From: Spirirestis rafaelensis WJT71-NPBG6
GTDB taxonomy: Bacteria; Cyanobacteriota; Cyanobacteriia; Cyanobacteriales; Nostocaceae
Direction: 5' to 3'
DNA length: 50,673 nucleotides
NCBI GenBank assembly: GCA_019359015.1
Contig: JAHHID010000057.1
Coordinates: 1-50,673, forward strand
Under the pieces are notes generated by a model. It did not search any database and was not told the origin of the DNA. It worked only from the letters and a program-made list of their open reading frames with translations. The position numbers were made by a program, and so were the translations under genes. This document shows positions 18,648 through 27,956 of this stretch, one piece after another. Position 1 is the first letter of the stretch. Each line of letters begins with the position of its first letter.

Positions 18648-20108
18648 ATGTCTAAAATAAACTCGAACAAGCCGCGAAACCTATGGTTTGAGCGCCTAAT
18701 GGCAATTATTGCTACAGCAAATTTATGCATTTGTTTGTTTGATTTAAGTTATATACCTTGGCGGGATTTCTACTTGCGAAAAGTTCCCCAAATTACCAAG
18801 GTTTATGACAAAGTAAAAGGTATTGAACCGCATCGAGAAACAGAAAGCTATCTAGCAAATGTCAAGTTACTAGAAGAACAGGTAAGCCAAACAGGGTTAA
18901 ACTCAAAGGAAAGTGCAACCCAACTCGAAGAATTGCGGCGTCTTAGCACTGAGATGATTGACGGTAATCCTTTTGCCGCAGTCAACAAAAGTGGAACGCT
19001 GGAAAAAATCAAAAATAGAATGCGCGATCGCACATCTGTAAAATCTGCTAAACGAGCCTTTAACACTTTTTGGAGTCAAGCTTATTTATCGGAAAAAGGG
19101 TGGAATCAAGAAATTACTTTTTTCAACCAGAAAATTCAACCTTTAATCGCTACAGACTACTACCGCACAATTGGCGAAAACAGTGAATTTACTGATAATT
19201 TTTGGCTCATAGATTTACCTTTTGTTATTTTCTTTGCTTTAGAGTTACTGACGCGGACTTTTTATATCAGAAGACGCAATCCCGGATTTAGTTGGTTAGA
19301 TGCAGTCTTGTGGCGCTGGTACGATTTATTTTTGCTGCTTCCATTTTGGCGATGGTTGCGAATAATACCTGTGTTAGTTCGCCTTGATAAAGGAAATTTA
19401 TTGAATCTGCAACCAGTAAGAAAGCAAATTAATCAAGGAGTTGTCGCCAATTTTGCCGAAGAACTCACAGAAATTGTCATAGTTAGGCTAATTAACCAAA
19501 TCCAAGGATCGATAAAGCGGGGAGAGTTAACGCGCTGGCTATTGCAAAAAGAGAATCATTCTGAGTATGTAGATATTAATAATATTAATGAAGTGGAAGC
19601 GATCGCAGGTATCTTTATCAAAGCGATCGTTTATGAAGTGCTACCGAAAATCCAACCAGAGATAGTTGCCATATTGCATCACAATATAGATAGCGCCTTC
19701 AATCAATCCCCCATCTATCGCAACCTGCACAATCTCCCCGGAGTGGGGCAAATGCAAGCTCAACTGAGTGAACAACTATCAACTCAAATCGCCACAAACC
19801 TTTACAAAGCTGTAGTTAGCGCCGTTGAAGATCCAGTAGCCGCAAAACTTTCGAGTCAATTACTCGAGCGCTTTAGCGAAGCTTTGGGAGCAGAAATGCA
19901 GAAAAAACAAGTACTTTCAGAAATTCAAAGCTTAGTGTTTGACTTTTTAGAAGAAGTCAAAATCAACTACGTCCAACGCTTGTCCCGTGAGGATATAGCC
20001 CAAATTATCCAACAAACCAGACAAATGCGATCGCAAGCATCAGTTACCACAGTAGTCACTAAAAGCTCTGCTCTACTACAAACTAGAAATAAGGCAAGCG
20101 GTAACTAG
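18648..20108 (+). CDS. Conserved membrane protein with voltage-sensor-like segment
   Basis: I do not recognise a named family. The protein has 486 residues with a first membrane segment at about 17-36, a helical charged region to about 180, and a hydrophobic cluster at 186-246. That cluster reads like the S2-S4 part of a voltage-sensing domain: FFALELLTR (acidic 199), WLDAV and WRWYDLFLL (Asp218, Asp226), then FWRWLRIIPVLVRL with Arg235, Arg238 and Arg245. No pore loop or selectivity filter follows. The C-terminal 240 residues are helical and probably cytosolic. A membrane scaffold or sensor is possible; channel activity is not supported. Confidence 0.7.
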   Translation: MSKINSNKPRNLWFERLMAIIATANLCICLFDLSYIPWRDFYLRKVPQITKVYDKVKGIEPHRETESYLANVKLLEEQVSQTGLNSKESATQLEELRRLSTEMIDGNPFAAVNKSGTLEKIKNRMRDRTSVKSAKRAFNTFWSQAYLSEKGWNQEITFFNQKIQPLIATDYYRTIGENSEFTDNFWLIDLPFVIFFALELLTRTFYIRRRNPGFSWLDAVLWRWYDLFLLLPFWRWLRIIPVLVRLDKGNLLNLQPVRKQINQGVVANFAEELTEIVIVRLINQIQGSIKRGELTRWLLQKENHSEYVDINNINEVEAIAGIFIKAIVYEVLPKIQPEIVAILHHNIDSAFNQSPIYRNLHNLPGVGQMQAQLSEQLSTQIATNLYKAVVSAVEDPVAAKLSSQLLERFSEALGAEMQKKQVLSEIQSLVFDFLEEVKINYVQRLSREDIAQIIQQTRQMRSQASVTTVVTKSSALLQTRNKASGN

Positions 20109-20345
20109 GCAATGAGGAGATGGGGAGAGGGGGGACTTGAAGAGGGGTAAAGGATAAAGGGAAGAAAAGAAAGTTTTTTTATTCCTTTCCCCCTTGCCCC
20201 TTGCCCCTTCCCCTTTACCCCTCCCTCTTGCCCAACGCCCATTATTAATTTGTCACTTCTCCCTCCAAAAGAAATGCGCTAAACTCAATTTAGGTCGATC
20301 CATCTTTGGTTCGGCACAATACTTCTTGGAAGATATCCTTATCGC
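20109..20345. other. Polypurine/polypyrimidine-rich gap before rimP
   Basis: A purine-rich stretch (about 20111-20172) is followed by CCTTGCCCC-type pyrimidine repeats (about 20182-20232), then the leader of the rimP operon. No coding capacity is credible. Confidence 0.5.
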
Positions 20346-20348
20346 AGG

Positions 20349-20373
20349 AAGTGGGTCAATGCCCACTTTTTTT
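20349..20373 (+). promoter_or_regulatory. Terminator-like hairpin in the rimP leader (possible attenuator)
   Basis: AAGTGGG (20349-20355) pairs with CCCACTT (20362-20368), followed by Ts to 20373. It ends only 13 nt before the rimP ATG, and no Shine-Dalgarno sequence is visible in between. It has the form of an intrinsic terminator inside the leader, suggesting attenuation of the rimP-nusA-ylxR-infB cluster. Confidence 0.6.
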
Positions 20374-20386
20374 ATTGAATTATTGC

Positions 20387-20848
20387 ATGACTCATCCCTT
20401 AGTCCCACAAATTATTGATTTGGCGACACCAGTAGCAGAAGAACTGGGATTGGAAGTCGTTGGCGTAGTTTTTCATACTAACCAAAGTCCGCCAGTGTTG
20501 CGGGTAGATATCCGGAATCCCCAACAGGACACTGGATTGAATGATTGTGAGCGGATGAGCCGTGCTTTAGAAGCCTCCTTAGATGGATCGGATATCATTC
20601 CAGATGCTTACGTTTTAGAGGTGTCAAGTCCTGGTATTTCGCGGCAACTGACAACCGACAGGGAATACCTGTCCTTCAAAGGATTTCCTGTAATTGTCTC
20701 TACTTCCCAACCCTACGACGGACAGAAAGAGTGGATTGGTCAGTTGATTCGCCGGGATGAAATATCAGTTTACTTAAACCAAAAAGGTCGTGTAGTCGAA
20801 ATTCCTCGCACTCTCATAAGTAGGGTGCTGTTGGATGAGGGCAGATAA
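20387..20848 (+). CDS. rimP: Ribosome maturation factor RimP
   Basis: RimP binds the 30S subunit and helps its late assembly. The 153-residue reading from the ATG at 20387 ([20 protein letters not shown]) matches the family; the frame is open 27 codons upstream, but that part is leader sequence with the hairpin. Conserved parts are [26 protein letters not shown] and [20 protein letters not shown]. It heads the cluster with nusA, ylxR and infB, the standard bacterial order. Confidence 0.93.
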   Translation: MTHPLVPQIIDLATPVAEELGLEVVGVVFHTNQSPPVLRVDIRNPQQDTGLNDCERMSRALEASLDGSDIIPDAYVLEVSSPGISRQLTTDREYLSFKGFPVIVSTSQPYDGQKEWIGQLIRRDEISVYLNQKGRVVEIPRTLISRVLLDEGR

Positions 20849-20945
20849 CAGTTAGGAGTTAGGAGTTAGGAGTTAAAAGTTAAGAGTTGAGTTTCGAGTT
20901 ATTTTAAAACTCTTAACTCATAACTTACAACTTCTAACTTCTGCT
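20849..20945. repeat. GTTAGGA tandem repeats forming an inverted pair
   Basis: Tandem AGTTAGG units run from about 20851 and are followed by their inverted counterpart (AACTCTTAACTCATAACTT). GTTAAGAGTT (20879-20888) pairs exactly with AACTCTTAAC (20908-20917). The array lies inside the rimP-nusA intergenic space and resembles the one at 26970-27040 after infB. Confidence 0.7.
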
Positions 20946-20979
20946 TGCTGTCTGCATAACACTTAAAGGAGATAAATCT

Positions 20980-22641
20980 ATGTCTACAGTTAAATTAACA
21001 GGATTAAAAGATTTAATTGAAAATATCAGTCGTGAACGCAATTTACCGCGTCTGGCAGTTCAATCAGCTATTAGAGAAGCACTGCTAAAAGGTTACGAAC
21101 GTTATCGGCGTGCCCAAAATTTAGAGCGAAGACAATTTGATGAAGAGTACTTTAATAATTTTGAAGTAGAACTTGATATTGACGAACAAGGATTTCGCGT
21201 TCTTTCCACCAAAAGCATTGTTGAAGAAGTTAGCAATACTGACCATCAGATTTCTTTAAAAGAAGTTCAAGAAGTAGCTCCCGAAGCGCAATTAGGTGAT
21301 TCGGTGGTCCTAGATGTTACCCCTGACAAAGAAGAATTTGGTCGCATGGCAGCGATGCAAACCAAGCAAGTTTTAGCGCAAAAACTGCGAGATCAGCAGC
21401 GCCAGTTAGTGCAAGAAGAATTTCAAGACTTAGAAGGAACTGTGCTGCAAGCAAGAGTACTGCGCTTTGAAAGGCAGTCAGTGATTATGGCAGTTATCAG
21501 TAACTTTGGTCAACCAGAGGTGGAAGCTGAATTACCCAAGCGGGAACAATTGCCCAACGATAATTACCGGGCAAATGCTACATTTAAGGTTTATCTAAAA
21601 AAAGTTTCTCAAGGACAGCAACGCGGACCGCAGTTACTAGTTTCCAGAGCGGATGCTGGTTTAGTTGTATATTTATTTGCCAACGAAGTGCCGGAAATTG
21701 AAGATGAAGTTGTGCGAATTGTTGCTGTAGCCAGAGAAGCTAATCCTCCTTCGCGTTACGTCGGACCGCGAACTAAAATTGCTGTTGATACCCTTGATCG
21801 CGATGTAGATCCAGTTGGTGCTTGTATTGGAGCGCGGGGATCACGAATTCAAGTGGTGGTTAACGAATTGCGTGGGGAAAAAATCGATGTGATTCGTTGG
21901 TCGCCAGATCCCGCAACTTACATTGCTAACGGCTTGAGTCCCGCACGAGTCGATGAAGTGCGTCTCATGGATCCTGAAAGTCGCCAAACTCACGTTTTAG
22001 TAGCTGAAGATCAACTTAGTTTAGCTATTGGGAAAGAAGGACAAAACGTCCGTTTAGCTGCTCGTCTGACTGGCTGGAAAATTGACATTAAAGACAAAGC
22101 AAAATATGACCCCGCAGCGGAAGATGCAAAATTTGTCGCCGTCCGAGCGAAATATCAGCAAGAAGAAGATGAAAGGGAGTTTGAGGAACTCGAAGAAATA
22201 GAGCAACTACAGCTAGAGGAAGCAGATGAGTACGAGGAATTAGAAACAAACGATGAGTATCAAGACGAGCAAGACGAACAAGATGAGCAAGACGAGCAAG
22301 ACGAGCAAGACGAGCAAGACGAGCAAGACGAGCAAGACGAGCAAGACGAAGAAATAGAAGCATGTCAAAACAAGCTAGAAACAGTTATGAAGTCAGTTGA
22401 GAATTTTCCATCTGACTTAAGAGTAGCGTTGCAAAATTTCATAGACGAAAGATCTCAATTAGCAGACAATTTTAGACAATTGTTGCTGAAAAGTTCTTTA
22501 AGTTCGCTAAAACAGCTTTTAGAACGCCTAGCCGACCTAGCTGTGGCTTCTGATACACCGTTTGCTATAGCCAAACTTACTAACGCTTTAGGAATAAAAG
22601 GTGCTACATTTCAAAGCATCTTGTCTTTATTGGTAGTTTGA
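20980..22641 (+). CDS. nusA: Transcription termination/antitermination factor NusA, extended tail
   Basis: NusA binds RNA polymerase and nascent RNA to modulate pausing, termination and antitermination. The N-terminal domain (1-125), S1 domain (about 135-205) and two KH domains (to about 375, with DPVGACIGARGSRIQVVV and QLSLAIGKEGQNVRLAAR) are intact. The end is unusual. After an acidic Glu-rich stretch come nine exact Asp-Glu-Gln triplets (residues 429-455, nt 22264-22344) and then about 95 helical residues (459-553) I do not recognise. Total length is 553, whereas I recall cyanobacterial NusA as nearer 400-450. A good GGAG-type site precedes the ATG. Confidence 0.93.
   Translation: MSTVKLTGLKDLIENISRERNLPRLAVQSAIREALLKGYERYRRAQNLERRQFDEEYFNNFEVELDIDEQGFRVLSTKSIVEEVSNTDHQISLKEVQEVAPEAQLGDSVVLDVTPDKEEFGRMAAMQTKQVLAQKLRDQQRQLVQEEFQDLEGTVLQARVLRFERQSVIMAVISNFGQPEVEAELPKREQLPNDNYRANATFKVYLKKVSQGQQRGPQLLVSRADAGLVVYLFANEVPEIEDEVVRIVAVAREANPPSRYVGPRTKIAVDTLDRDVDPVGACIGARGSRIQVVVNELRGEKIDVIRWSPDPATYIANGLSPARVDEVRLMDPESRQTHVLVAEDQLSLAIGKEGQNVRLAARLTGWKIDIKDKAKYDPAAEDAKFVAVRAKYQQEEDEREFEELEEIEQLQLEEADEYEELETNDEYQDEQDEQDEQDEQDEQDEQDEQDEQDEQDEEIEACQNKLETVMKSVENFPSDLRVALQNFIDERSQLADNFRQLLLKSSLSSLKQLLERLADLAVASDTPFAIAKLTNALGIKGATFQSILSLLVV
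22264..22344 (+). repeat. Nine-copy 9-bp minisatellite inside nusA
   Basis: Nine in-frame copies of GACGAGCAA (with GAA and GAT variants in copies 2 and 3) encode (Asp-Glu-Gln)9. The copies towards the 3' end are identical, the sign of recent slippage expansion. Changes in copy number keep the frame. Confidence 0.9.
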
Positions 22642-23075
22642 GTATTCCAAAGATATCCGCTCAGTTTTTGAGAAATAATTACAGCATCGCCATTTGTGTA
22701 AATGCTTTCATTCATAGGATTACCGCTTACCAACATCTTTATCTGCAAAATTTAATCGTTTTTTGGGTTGAGCAATAGCCTCTCCCCTACCTACGAGCTT
22801 TTTGAAAAATAGAAAAGCGATCGCACTTTTGTTGTCAAGAGTTAACGGTGAATTATCAACGCCAAGATGATCACCTTATCATCAGCAACTTAGTAGAAAT
22901 ATTCTCAGATGTTTCAATAGCCCAAGAAACCGGGTACAAATACAAAAAACTTAACAAATCTTAATTTGTCATTAACCCGGTTTATAAAGGTCTAGTTGAG
23001 AATATAACAAAATACAACTATTAATACTGAGGAGTTTTATCACAAAAAGTCTTGTCATGAACCCAGAGAAAAGAG
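22642..23075. other. 434-nt gap between nusA and ylxR with nested inverted repeat
   Basis: The gap is unusually wide for this operon. It contains AAACCGGGT (22927-22935) pairing with ACCCGGTTT (22975-22983), enclosing the hairpin ACAAAT (22954-22959)/ATTTGT (22964-22969). This could be a transcription pause or processing site. No other feature is supported. Confidence 0.55.
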
Positions 23076-23321
23076 ATGAAAAAGAATTACAGACGTTGTA
23101 TCAGTTGCCGCCAAGTCAAATTAAAAGAAGAGTTTTGGCGGATTGTCCGCGTCTTTCCATCTAGACAGGTACAATTAAATGAGGGCATGGGGCGTTCTGC
23201 CTACATTTGTCCGCAACCGAGCTGCCTTTGTGCTGCTCAAAAAAAAAATAGACTAGGGCGATCGCTACATGCATCAGTGCCAGAAGCACTGTACGAAGCA
23301 TTGTGGCAACGTTTAGCCTAA
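23076..23321 (+). CDS. ylxR: YlxR family RNA-binding protein
   Basis: An 81-residue DUF448/YlxR protein, encoded between nusA and infB in most bacteria. It has the family signatures RRCISCRQVKLKEEFWRIVR at the N terminus and GMGRSAYICP in the middle, then a basic CAAQKKNRLGRSL segment. YlxR proteins are small nucleic-acid-binding proteins, implicated in other bacteria in RNase P modulation and transcription. The start at 23076 is chosen because it begins right before the conserved NYRRC motif. Confidence 0.92.
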   Translation: MKKNYRRCISCRQVKLKEEFWRIVRVFPSRQVQLNEGMGRSAYICPQPSCLCAAQKKNRLGRSLHASVPEALYEALWQRLA

Positions 23322-23769
23322 AGCCATACCTATTAATATTTGTGGTTTGGCGGTAATCACTCTAAGAATTGTACTGACAGCCGTACTAATACGCTATCAT
23401 CACATTCTGACTTGATTGCTTGGGTTAATGCCAAAATAGTAAATGGGTGTAGGCAGCGTAGCTAGCTTCTCAACTTTATAGCAGAGCGGCGAAGCAAGAC
23501 TCAACCAAAAGTTTTACTCGATTGTGTTGTGGAATCAGAATCAGCAAAACCAAAAAAAAACAACATGGCAACCTGGTAGCGCGATCGCGCATGGCATCAA
23601 CCATCCTTGAGTGTGGAGATGCCAGCAGTAAACCGAAACATCTCTCTTTCCTGATTGGAGGCAACGGCAAAATCACCAAGGGCAACCTAAACACAGTAGT
23701 GAAAGGATGGAGATGTCGCACTCCCAGGCAGCCATCCGCTAAAACTGTAATCTTATTGGGGAAGAGTGG
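23322..23769. other. 448-nt leader before infB
   Basis: A second unusually long gap within the cluster. It contains a hairpin with arms GGATGG (23705-23710) and CCATCC (23732-23737), about 30 nt upstream of infB. An 83-codon frame overlaps the infB start but lacks protein-like character. It may be a structured leader for infB. Confidence 0.45.
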
Positions 23770-26700
23770 ATGAACAACGGCAAAGTTAGAATTTACGAAT
23801 TATCAAAGGAATTGGATTTGGATAACAAAGAGCTACTAGCAATTTGCGACCAGCTCGATATTGCGGTCAAAAGCCATAGCAGTACAATTTCGGAAACAGA
23901 GGCAGAACAAATCCGGACAGCAGCCGAAAAACTCGCTGCTACGAATGTAATGCCAAAAAAAGAACTTACAACCAGTCATAAACCCAATTCACCGCAAATT
24001 GGTGGACCCTCCCGACCAACCGCACCCCACAAACAACAAATTTTGGAAATTCGCAAACCCAAAATATTGAGAAACACTACCTCCAACGCCCAAGAGGCGT
24101 CAGTTGCTATTAGTACTGAATTTACTTCTTCGGAGGCTAATCCTCCTAACTCTCCACGACCCTTCGCCACACCAGTCTCATCATCAATGAAGCCGACGGC
24201 ACCAATTCGACCAGTACCCAGAAATCAGCCGGAGACCCCACAAAAACCTCCTGAAGCTGAAGCAGAGCAAACACTTGATAGTGCTGCGACACAAGAAAAA
24301 ACAGCCCCAGAAAAACCGGAGAAAACAGTTGCTCCCAGAGCAAAACCGGAAAAACCACAAAGACCGCAACTAGTAGCGCCACCCGCCAGACCATTTGCGG
24401 AAACAGCTACTAGTTCATCAGATGGACAGGCTCTGGTGGAGACGGGAGAACGTATTGAGGCATCTTCGCAGACTCAGGCAGAAAAACCAATCCTGAAGCG
24501 CGATCGCGATCAGGTAAAACCCACCAGGGTCGCCAGACAAACAAGCGACCAACCCGCACAAGATCCACCCCGTCCAGCAGGACCAGGAGCAGGGCGACCC
24601 ACTCCCGCACCAGTCAGACCGGAGCAAAAAGGTAGTAGACCATTTGCCCCAACACCTGGTGGAGGAGATCCGCAACGACCCAGACCAGTACGTCCAGGTG
24701 AAAAACCAGCAGCCTCACCGGTGGCAACTCCACCAAGAGGACTGGCGGGCGTTTCCGCAAAACAAGATGGGCTAGATGACGATCCCGTAGCACCCGATTT
24801 GCTCGACCTCAAACGCCCCACACCACCTCGTCTACTCAAAGGTGGTAAAAAGTGGCAGGAAGAGGAAATTATTGACGAAGTTAAAGAAAAAGCAGGCAAG
24901 GGAGTCACCAAAGGCAAGCGAGTTAAGCCGATCCTGGATGATGAGTTTGAAGAAGACTTACTCGATGATGAAGATCCAGATTCACCAGCAACCGTTCAGG
25001 TCAGCCTTTCCATCGCTCGTCCTCCCAAACCGAAAGCAAGCCGACCTTCCTCACCTACAATAGCTCCAACAACCAGCATCCCAACTGCTAGAGGTAGTAA
25101 AAAATCCAATAGCCGCGATCGCGATCGCGACCGGGATCAAAAAGGTGGACGCCAACAAGAGCAAAAGCGCGATCGTCCAGAAAAACTGGTAGTAACCGGT
25201 CCAATGACCGTGCAAGAATTGGCTGAAGCCTTAGCAGTTGCCGATACAGAGATTGTGAAAATCCTGTTCATGAAAGGCATGGCGGTAAGTATTACCCAAA
25301 ACCTGGATATTCCTACCATTACGCTGATCGCAACCGAGCTAGAAATAGAAGTTGAAACTGCCGAACTAGAATCCGAGGCAATCAAAGTCACGGAAATGAT
25401 CGAAGCAGGAGACTTGGAAAATCTTGTGCGCCGTCCGCCAGTCGTGACAATTATGGGTCACGTAGACCACGGCAAAACTACCCTGCTCGACTCGATTCGC
25501 AAAACCAAAGTGGCAGCCGGAGAAGCTGGTGGTATTACCCAACACATCGGTGCTTACCACGTCGATGTCGAACATGAAGGCAAGATGCAGCAAATCGTCT
25601 TCCTGGACACCCCCGGTCACGAAGCTTTTACAGCTATGCGGGCGCGGGGAGCGCGGGTAACAGACATTGCTGTGTTAGTAGTAGCAGCAGATGATGGCGT
25701 TCGTCCTCAAACCATTGAAGCTATTAGACATGCCCAAGCCGCTGAAGTGCCAATTGTCGTAGCAATTAACAAAATTGACAAAGAAGGGGCACAGCCAGAG
25801 CGGGTGAAACAAGAACTCACCCAGTATGGTTTAACCGCAGAAGATTGGGGCGGTGACACAATCATGGTTCCTGTCAGCGCCATTAAGGGCGAAAACTTGG
25901 ATACGCTCTTAGAAATGATTTTGATTGTTGATGAGGTAGGCGAACTCTCTGCCAATCCAAATCGTACTGCTAAAGGAACAGTCATTGAAGCTCATCTGGA
26001 TAAAGCAAAGGGAGCAGTTGCTACTTTGTTAATTCAGAATGGTACTCTCCACGTCGGCGATATGCTCGTAGCTGGATCAGCCTTTGGTAAAGTTAGGGCA
26101 ATGGTCGATGACAGAGGAGCCAGAGTTGAAGTTGCAAGTCCAAGTTTTGCCGTCGAAGTGTTGGGTTTAAGTGATGTGCCAGCAGCAGGCGACGAGTTCG
26201 AGGTTTTCGAGAACGAAAAACAAGCACGCGCACTCGCCTCAGACCGGGCAGACAAACAACGCGCTTCCCGTTTATTACAGGGACGTGTTACCCTGACAAC
26301 CCTTTCCGCTCAGGCACAAGAAGGCGAGTTGAAAGAACTCAACTTGATTCTGAAGGGAGACGTACAAGGTTCTGTAGAAGCCATTGTGGGATCGCTCAAA
26401 CAAATCCCGCAAAACGAAGTGCAAATTCGCATGTTATTGGCTACTGCTGGCGAAATCACCGAGACAGATATTGACTTGGCTGCCGCTAGTAACGCCGTAA
26501 TTATTGGCTTCAATACTACCTACGCAAGTGGTGCCAGACAAGCCGCCGATGAAGCTGGTGTGGATGTCAGAGAATACAACATCATCTACAAACTTCTAGA
26601 AGACATCCAGGCAGCCCTGGAAGGTCTATTAGAGCCAGAATTGGTGGAAGAACACCTGGGGATCACCGAAGTACGTGCCGTATTCCCAGTGGGACGCGGT

Positions 26701-26952
26701 GCGGTTGCTGGTTGCTACGTGCAATCTGGCAAGCTAGTTCGGAACTGCAAAATCCGCGTACGTCGTAATAACAAAGTCATCTATGAAGGTGTTCTTGACT
26801 CCCTCAAACGGATGAAAGATGACGTTAAGGAAGTTAATGCTGGCTATGAATGCGGTATCGGCGTTGATAAATTCAACGACTGGGCTGAAAGTGACAGCAT
26901 CGAATCCTACCAAATGGTGACGAAACGCCGCACTTTGACTCCGACAAGATAA
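23770..26952 (+). CDS. infB: Translation initiation factor IF-2
   Basis: IF-2 is the GTPase that brings initiator tRNA to the 30S subunit. An IF2_N motif ([18 protein letters not shown]) opens the protein, then a 400-residue Pro/Lys/Arg-rich disordered region (about 60-470, with a pair of Arg-Asp repeats at about 447-455), a second IF2_N-like part, and the G domain with G1 GHVDHGKT (563-570), DTPGH and NKID. Domains II to IV follow to residue 1060. The long N-terminal arm is typical of filamentous cyanobacteria. The arm's Arg-Asp repeats are encoded by overlapping CGCGATCG sites, so HIP1 abundance has shaped the protein. Confidence 0.96.
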   Translation: MNNGKVRIYELSKELDLDNKELLAICDQLDIAVKSHSSTISETEAEQIRTAAEKLAATNVMPKKELTTSHKPNSPQIGGPSRPTAPHKQQILEIRKPKILRNTTSNAQEASVAISTEFTSSEANPPNSPRPFATPVSSSMKPTAPIRPVPRNQPETPQKPPEAEAEQTLDSAATQEKTAPEKPEKTVAPRAKPEKPQRPQLVAPPARPFAETATSSSDGQALVETGERIEASSQTQAEKPILKRDRDQVKPTRVARQTSDQPAQDPPRPAGPGAGRPTPAPVRPEQKGSRPFAPTPGGGDPQRPRPVRPGEKPAASPVATPPRGLAGVSAKQDGLDDDPVAPDLLDLKRPTPPRLLKGGKKWQEEEIIDEVKEKAGKGVTKGKRVKPILDDEFEEDLLDDEDPDSPATVQVSLSIARPPKPKASRPSSPTIAPTTSIPTARGSKKSNSRDRDRDRDQKGGRQQEQKRDRPEKLVVTGPMTVQELAEALAVADTEIVKILFMKGMAVSITQNLDIPTITLIATELEIEVETAELESEAIKVTEMIEAGDLENLVRRPPVVTIMGHVDHGKTTLLDSIRKTKVAAGEAGGITQHIGAYHVDVEHEGKMQQIVFLDTPGHEAFTAMRARGARVTDIAVLVVAADDGVRPQTIEAIRHAQAAEVPIVVAINKIDKEGAQPERVKQELTQYGLTAEDWGGDTIMVPVSAIKGENLDTLLEMILIVDEVGELSANPNRTAKGTVIEAHLDKAKGAVATLLIQNGTLHVGDMLVAGSAFGKVRAMVDDRGARVEVASPSFAVEVLGLSDVPAAGDEFEVFENEKQARALASDRADKQRASRLLQGRVTLTTLSAQAQEGELKELNLILKGDVQGSVEAIVGSLKQIPQNEVQIRMLLATAGEITETDIDLAAASNAVIIGFNTTYASGARQAADEAGVDVREYNIIYKLLEDIQAALEGLLEPELVEEHLGITEVRAVFPVGRGAVAGCYVQSGKLVRNCKIRVRRNNKVIYEGVLDSLKRMKDDVKEVNAGYECGIGVDKFNDWAESDSIESYQMVTKRRTLTPTR

Positions 26953-26964
26953 GGCACAAGTGCA

Positions 26965-27038
26965 AAATAGCTATGAGTTAGGAGTTATGAGTTACGAGTT
27001 TTTAACTCCTAACTCTGAACTCATAACTCCTAATTCTT
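26965..27038. repeat. GAGTTAGGAGTTATGA / inverted copy
   Basis: Tandem GAGTTA-type units (26971-27000) are followed by their reverse complements (TTTAACTCCTAACTC...TCATAACTCC, 27001-27030), giving a long imperfect hairpin between infB and the next gene. It may act as a weak terminator or mRNA-stability element. It also adds 28 spurious in-frame codons upstream of the true start of the next gene. Confidence 0.7.
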
Positions 27039-27043
27039 CTACT

Positions 27044-27655
27044 ATGTCCTCATTTCGCTCAGAACCTATTTTGTGGATTCACGTCGCTGGATTGGCAACG
27101 CTGCCGATTTTTTTGCCGCTGTGTTTATTGTTTTTGGCAGTAGGCGATCGCCAACTACCAACCTGGCTAGAACTACTTATAGTTGCCGCAATTGGCATTC
27201 TACCGCTGTTGTGGATGCAGTTACGCCGCCCTTTTTATACATTTGCCCTTCTGGGAGTAGCCCTAAAGCCAGAAATCCTCAGCGAACCCCAGCGTAAAAT
27301 TCTCTGTTTAGTTAATACAAAATTAAATCGCCTGCTAGCAGTTTTAGGATCTGTATTATCAGTTTTGATATTGGGGCTGCTTTATCAAGCAACTCCGTTG
27401 GTAGCAAACATTGCTCAGTTTTTACCTCAATCGCGCGGTTTAGCATTATTGCTTGCTGGTTTATTCTTTTTGGCGAGTAATTTATTTTTGCAAATTCCCC
27501 TGAGTGTCGCAGGAGTTTTGGTGACCAAGGAAACAGAATTTGCGGCTATAGAACCGTTATCTTTAGAAAAGATTAAGCAGGATTTTACAATTTTAGGGGT
27601 GCGGGTTAATCAAATCTTGCCCCAGTTGACTGGCAAAGTTAAAACTGAGGAATGA
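27044..27655 (+). CDS. Low-complexity-tail-type membrane protein (cyanobacterial)
   Basis: The start is set at the ATG at 27044 (MSSFRSEPILWIHVAG), because the 28 codons upstream derive from the tandem repeat. About 203 residues with four hydrophobic segments. The N terminus matches a conserved cyanobacterial membrane family, often annotated as a low-complexity tail membrane protein, that usually follows infB. The expected long low-complexity tail is absent or very short here (ends LTGKVKTEE). Function is unknown. Confidence 0.8.
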   Translation: MSSFRSEPILWIHVAGLATLPIFLPLCLLFLAVGDRQLPTWLELLIVAAIGILPLLWMQLRRPFYTFALLGVALKPEILSEPQRKILCLVNTKLNRLLAVLGSVLSVLILGLLYQATPLVANIAQFLPQSRGLALLLAGLFFLASNLFLQIPLSVAGVLVTKETEFAAIEPLSLEKIKQDFTILGVRVNQILPQLTGKVKTEE

Positions 27656-27661
27656 GTAATT

Positions 27662-27841
27662 ATGGCTGGAATTCAAACTTCTACCGATATGGAAATTTGG
27701 AATAATCTTATATCGGCGATCGCCGCGAGTTCTGGTTTCCAAAGCTGGCAACTCGAACACGATGCTCAATTACAAAAGCTTCGGCTTGAGCAACAAGTAC
27801 AGCGCTATTTACGGGAAACTTTAGAAACTTTAGCTTACTAA
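27662..27841 (+). CDS. Small conserved cyanobacterial protein, 59 residues
   Basis: An intact 59-codon frame starts 6 nt after the previous stop: it opens MAGIQTSTDMEIWNNLISAI and ends YLRETLETLAY. The spacing, the non-repetitive composition and the resemblance to a short conserved cyanobacterial protein support it as real. It is probably co-transcribed with the membrane protein gene. No function is known to me. Confidence 0.7.
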   Translation: MAGIQTSTDMEIWNNLISAIAASSGFQSWQLEHDAQLQKLRLEQQVQRYLRETLETLAY

Positions 27842-27956
27842 ATAGCTAAGTAGAAATGACCAACAAAATAATCCCAATAGCTGATTGCTAATATTACAAA
27901 GGCAATTGGCTGTTTGCTATGAATATAAATAATAAGTTTTTTTACCTCAAAAGTAC

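Noticed and set aside
20194-20418. Open frame across the pyrimidine tract before rimP
   Set aside because: Its N-terminal part is CCTTGCCCC repeat sequence and the rest overlaps rimP out of frame.
22849-22965. A 39-codon GTG frame between nusA and ylxR
   Set aside because: It has no ribosome binding site and overlaps the inverted repeat; there is too little evidence to call it a gene.
23522-23773. 83-codon frame whose stop overlaps the infB start as ATGA
   Set aside because: It has a TTG start without a ribosome binding site and an odd composition; the overlap alone is not enough, although a coupled leader peptide cannot be excluded.
24410-24917. Long antisense frames inside infB
   Set aside because: They mirror the Pro-rich disordered arm of IF-2 and are shadows of its biased codon use.
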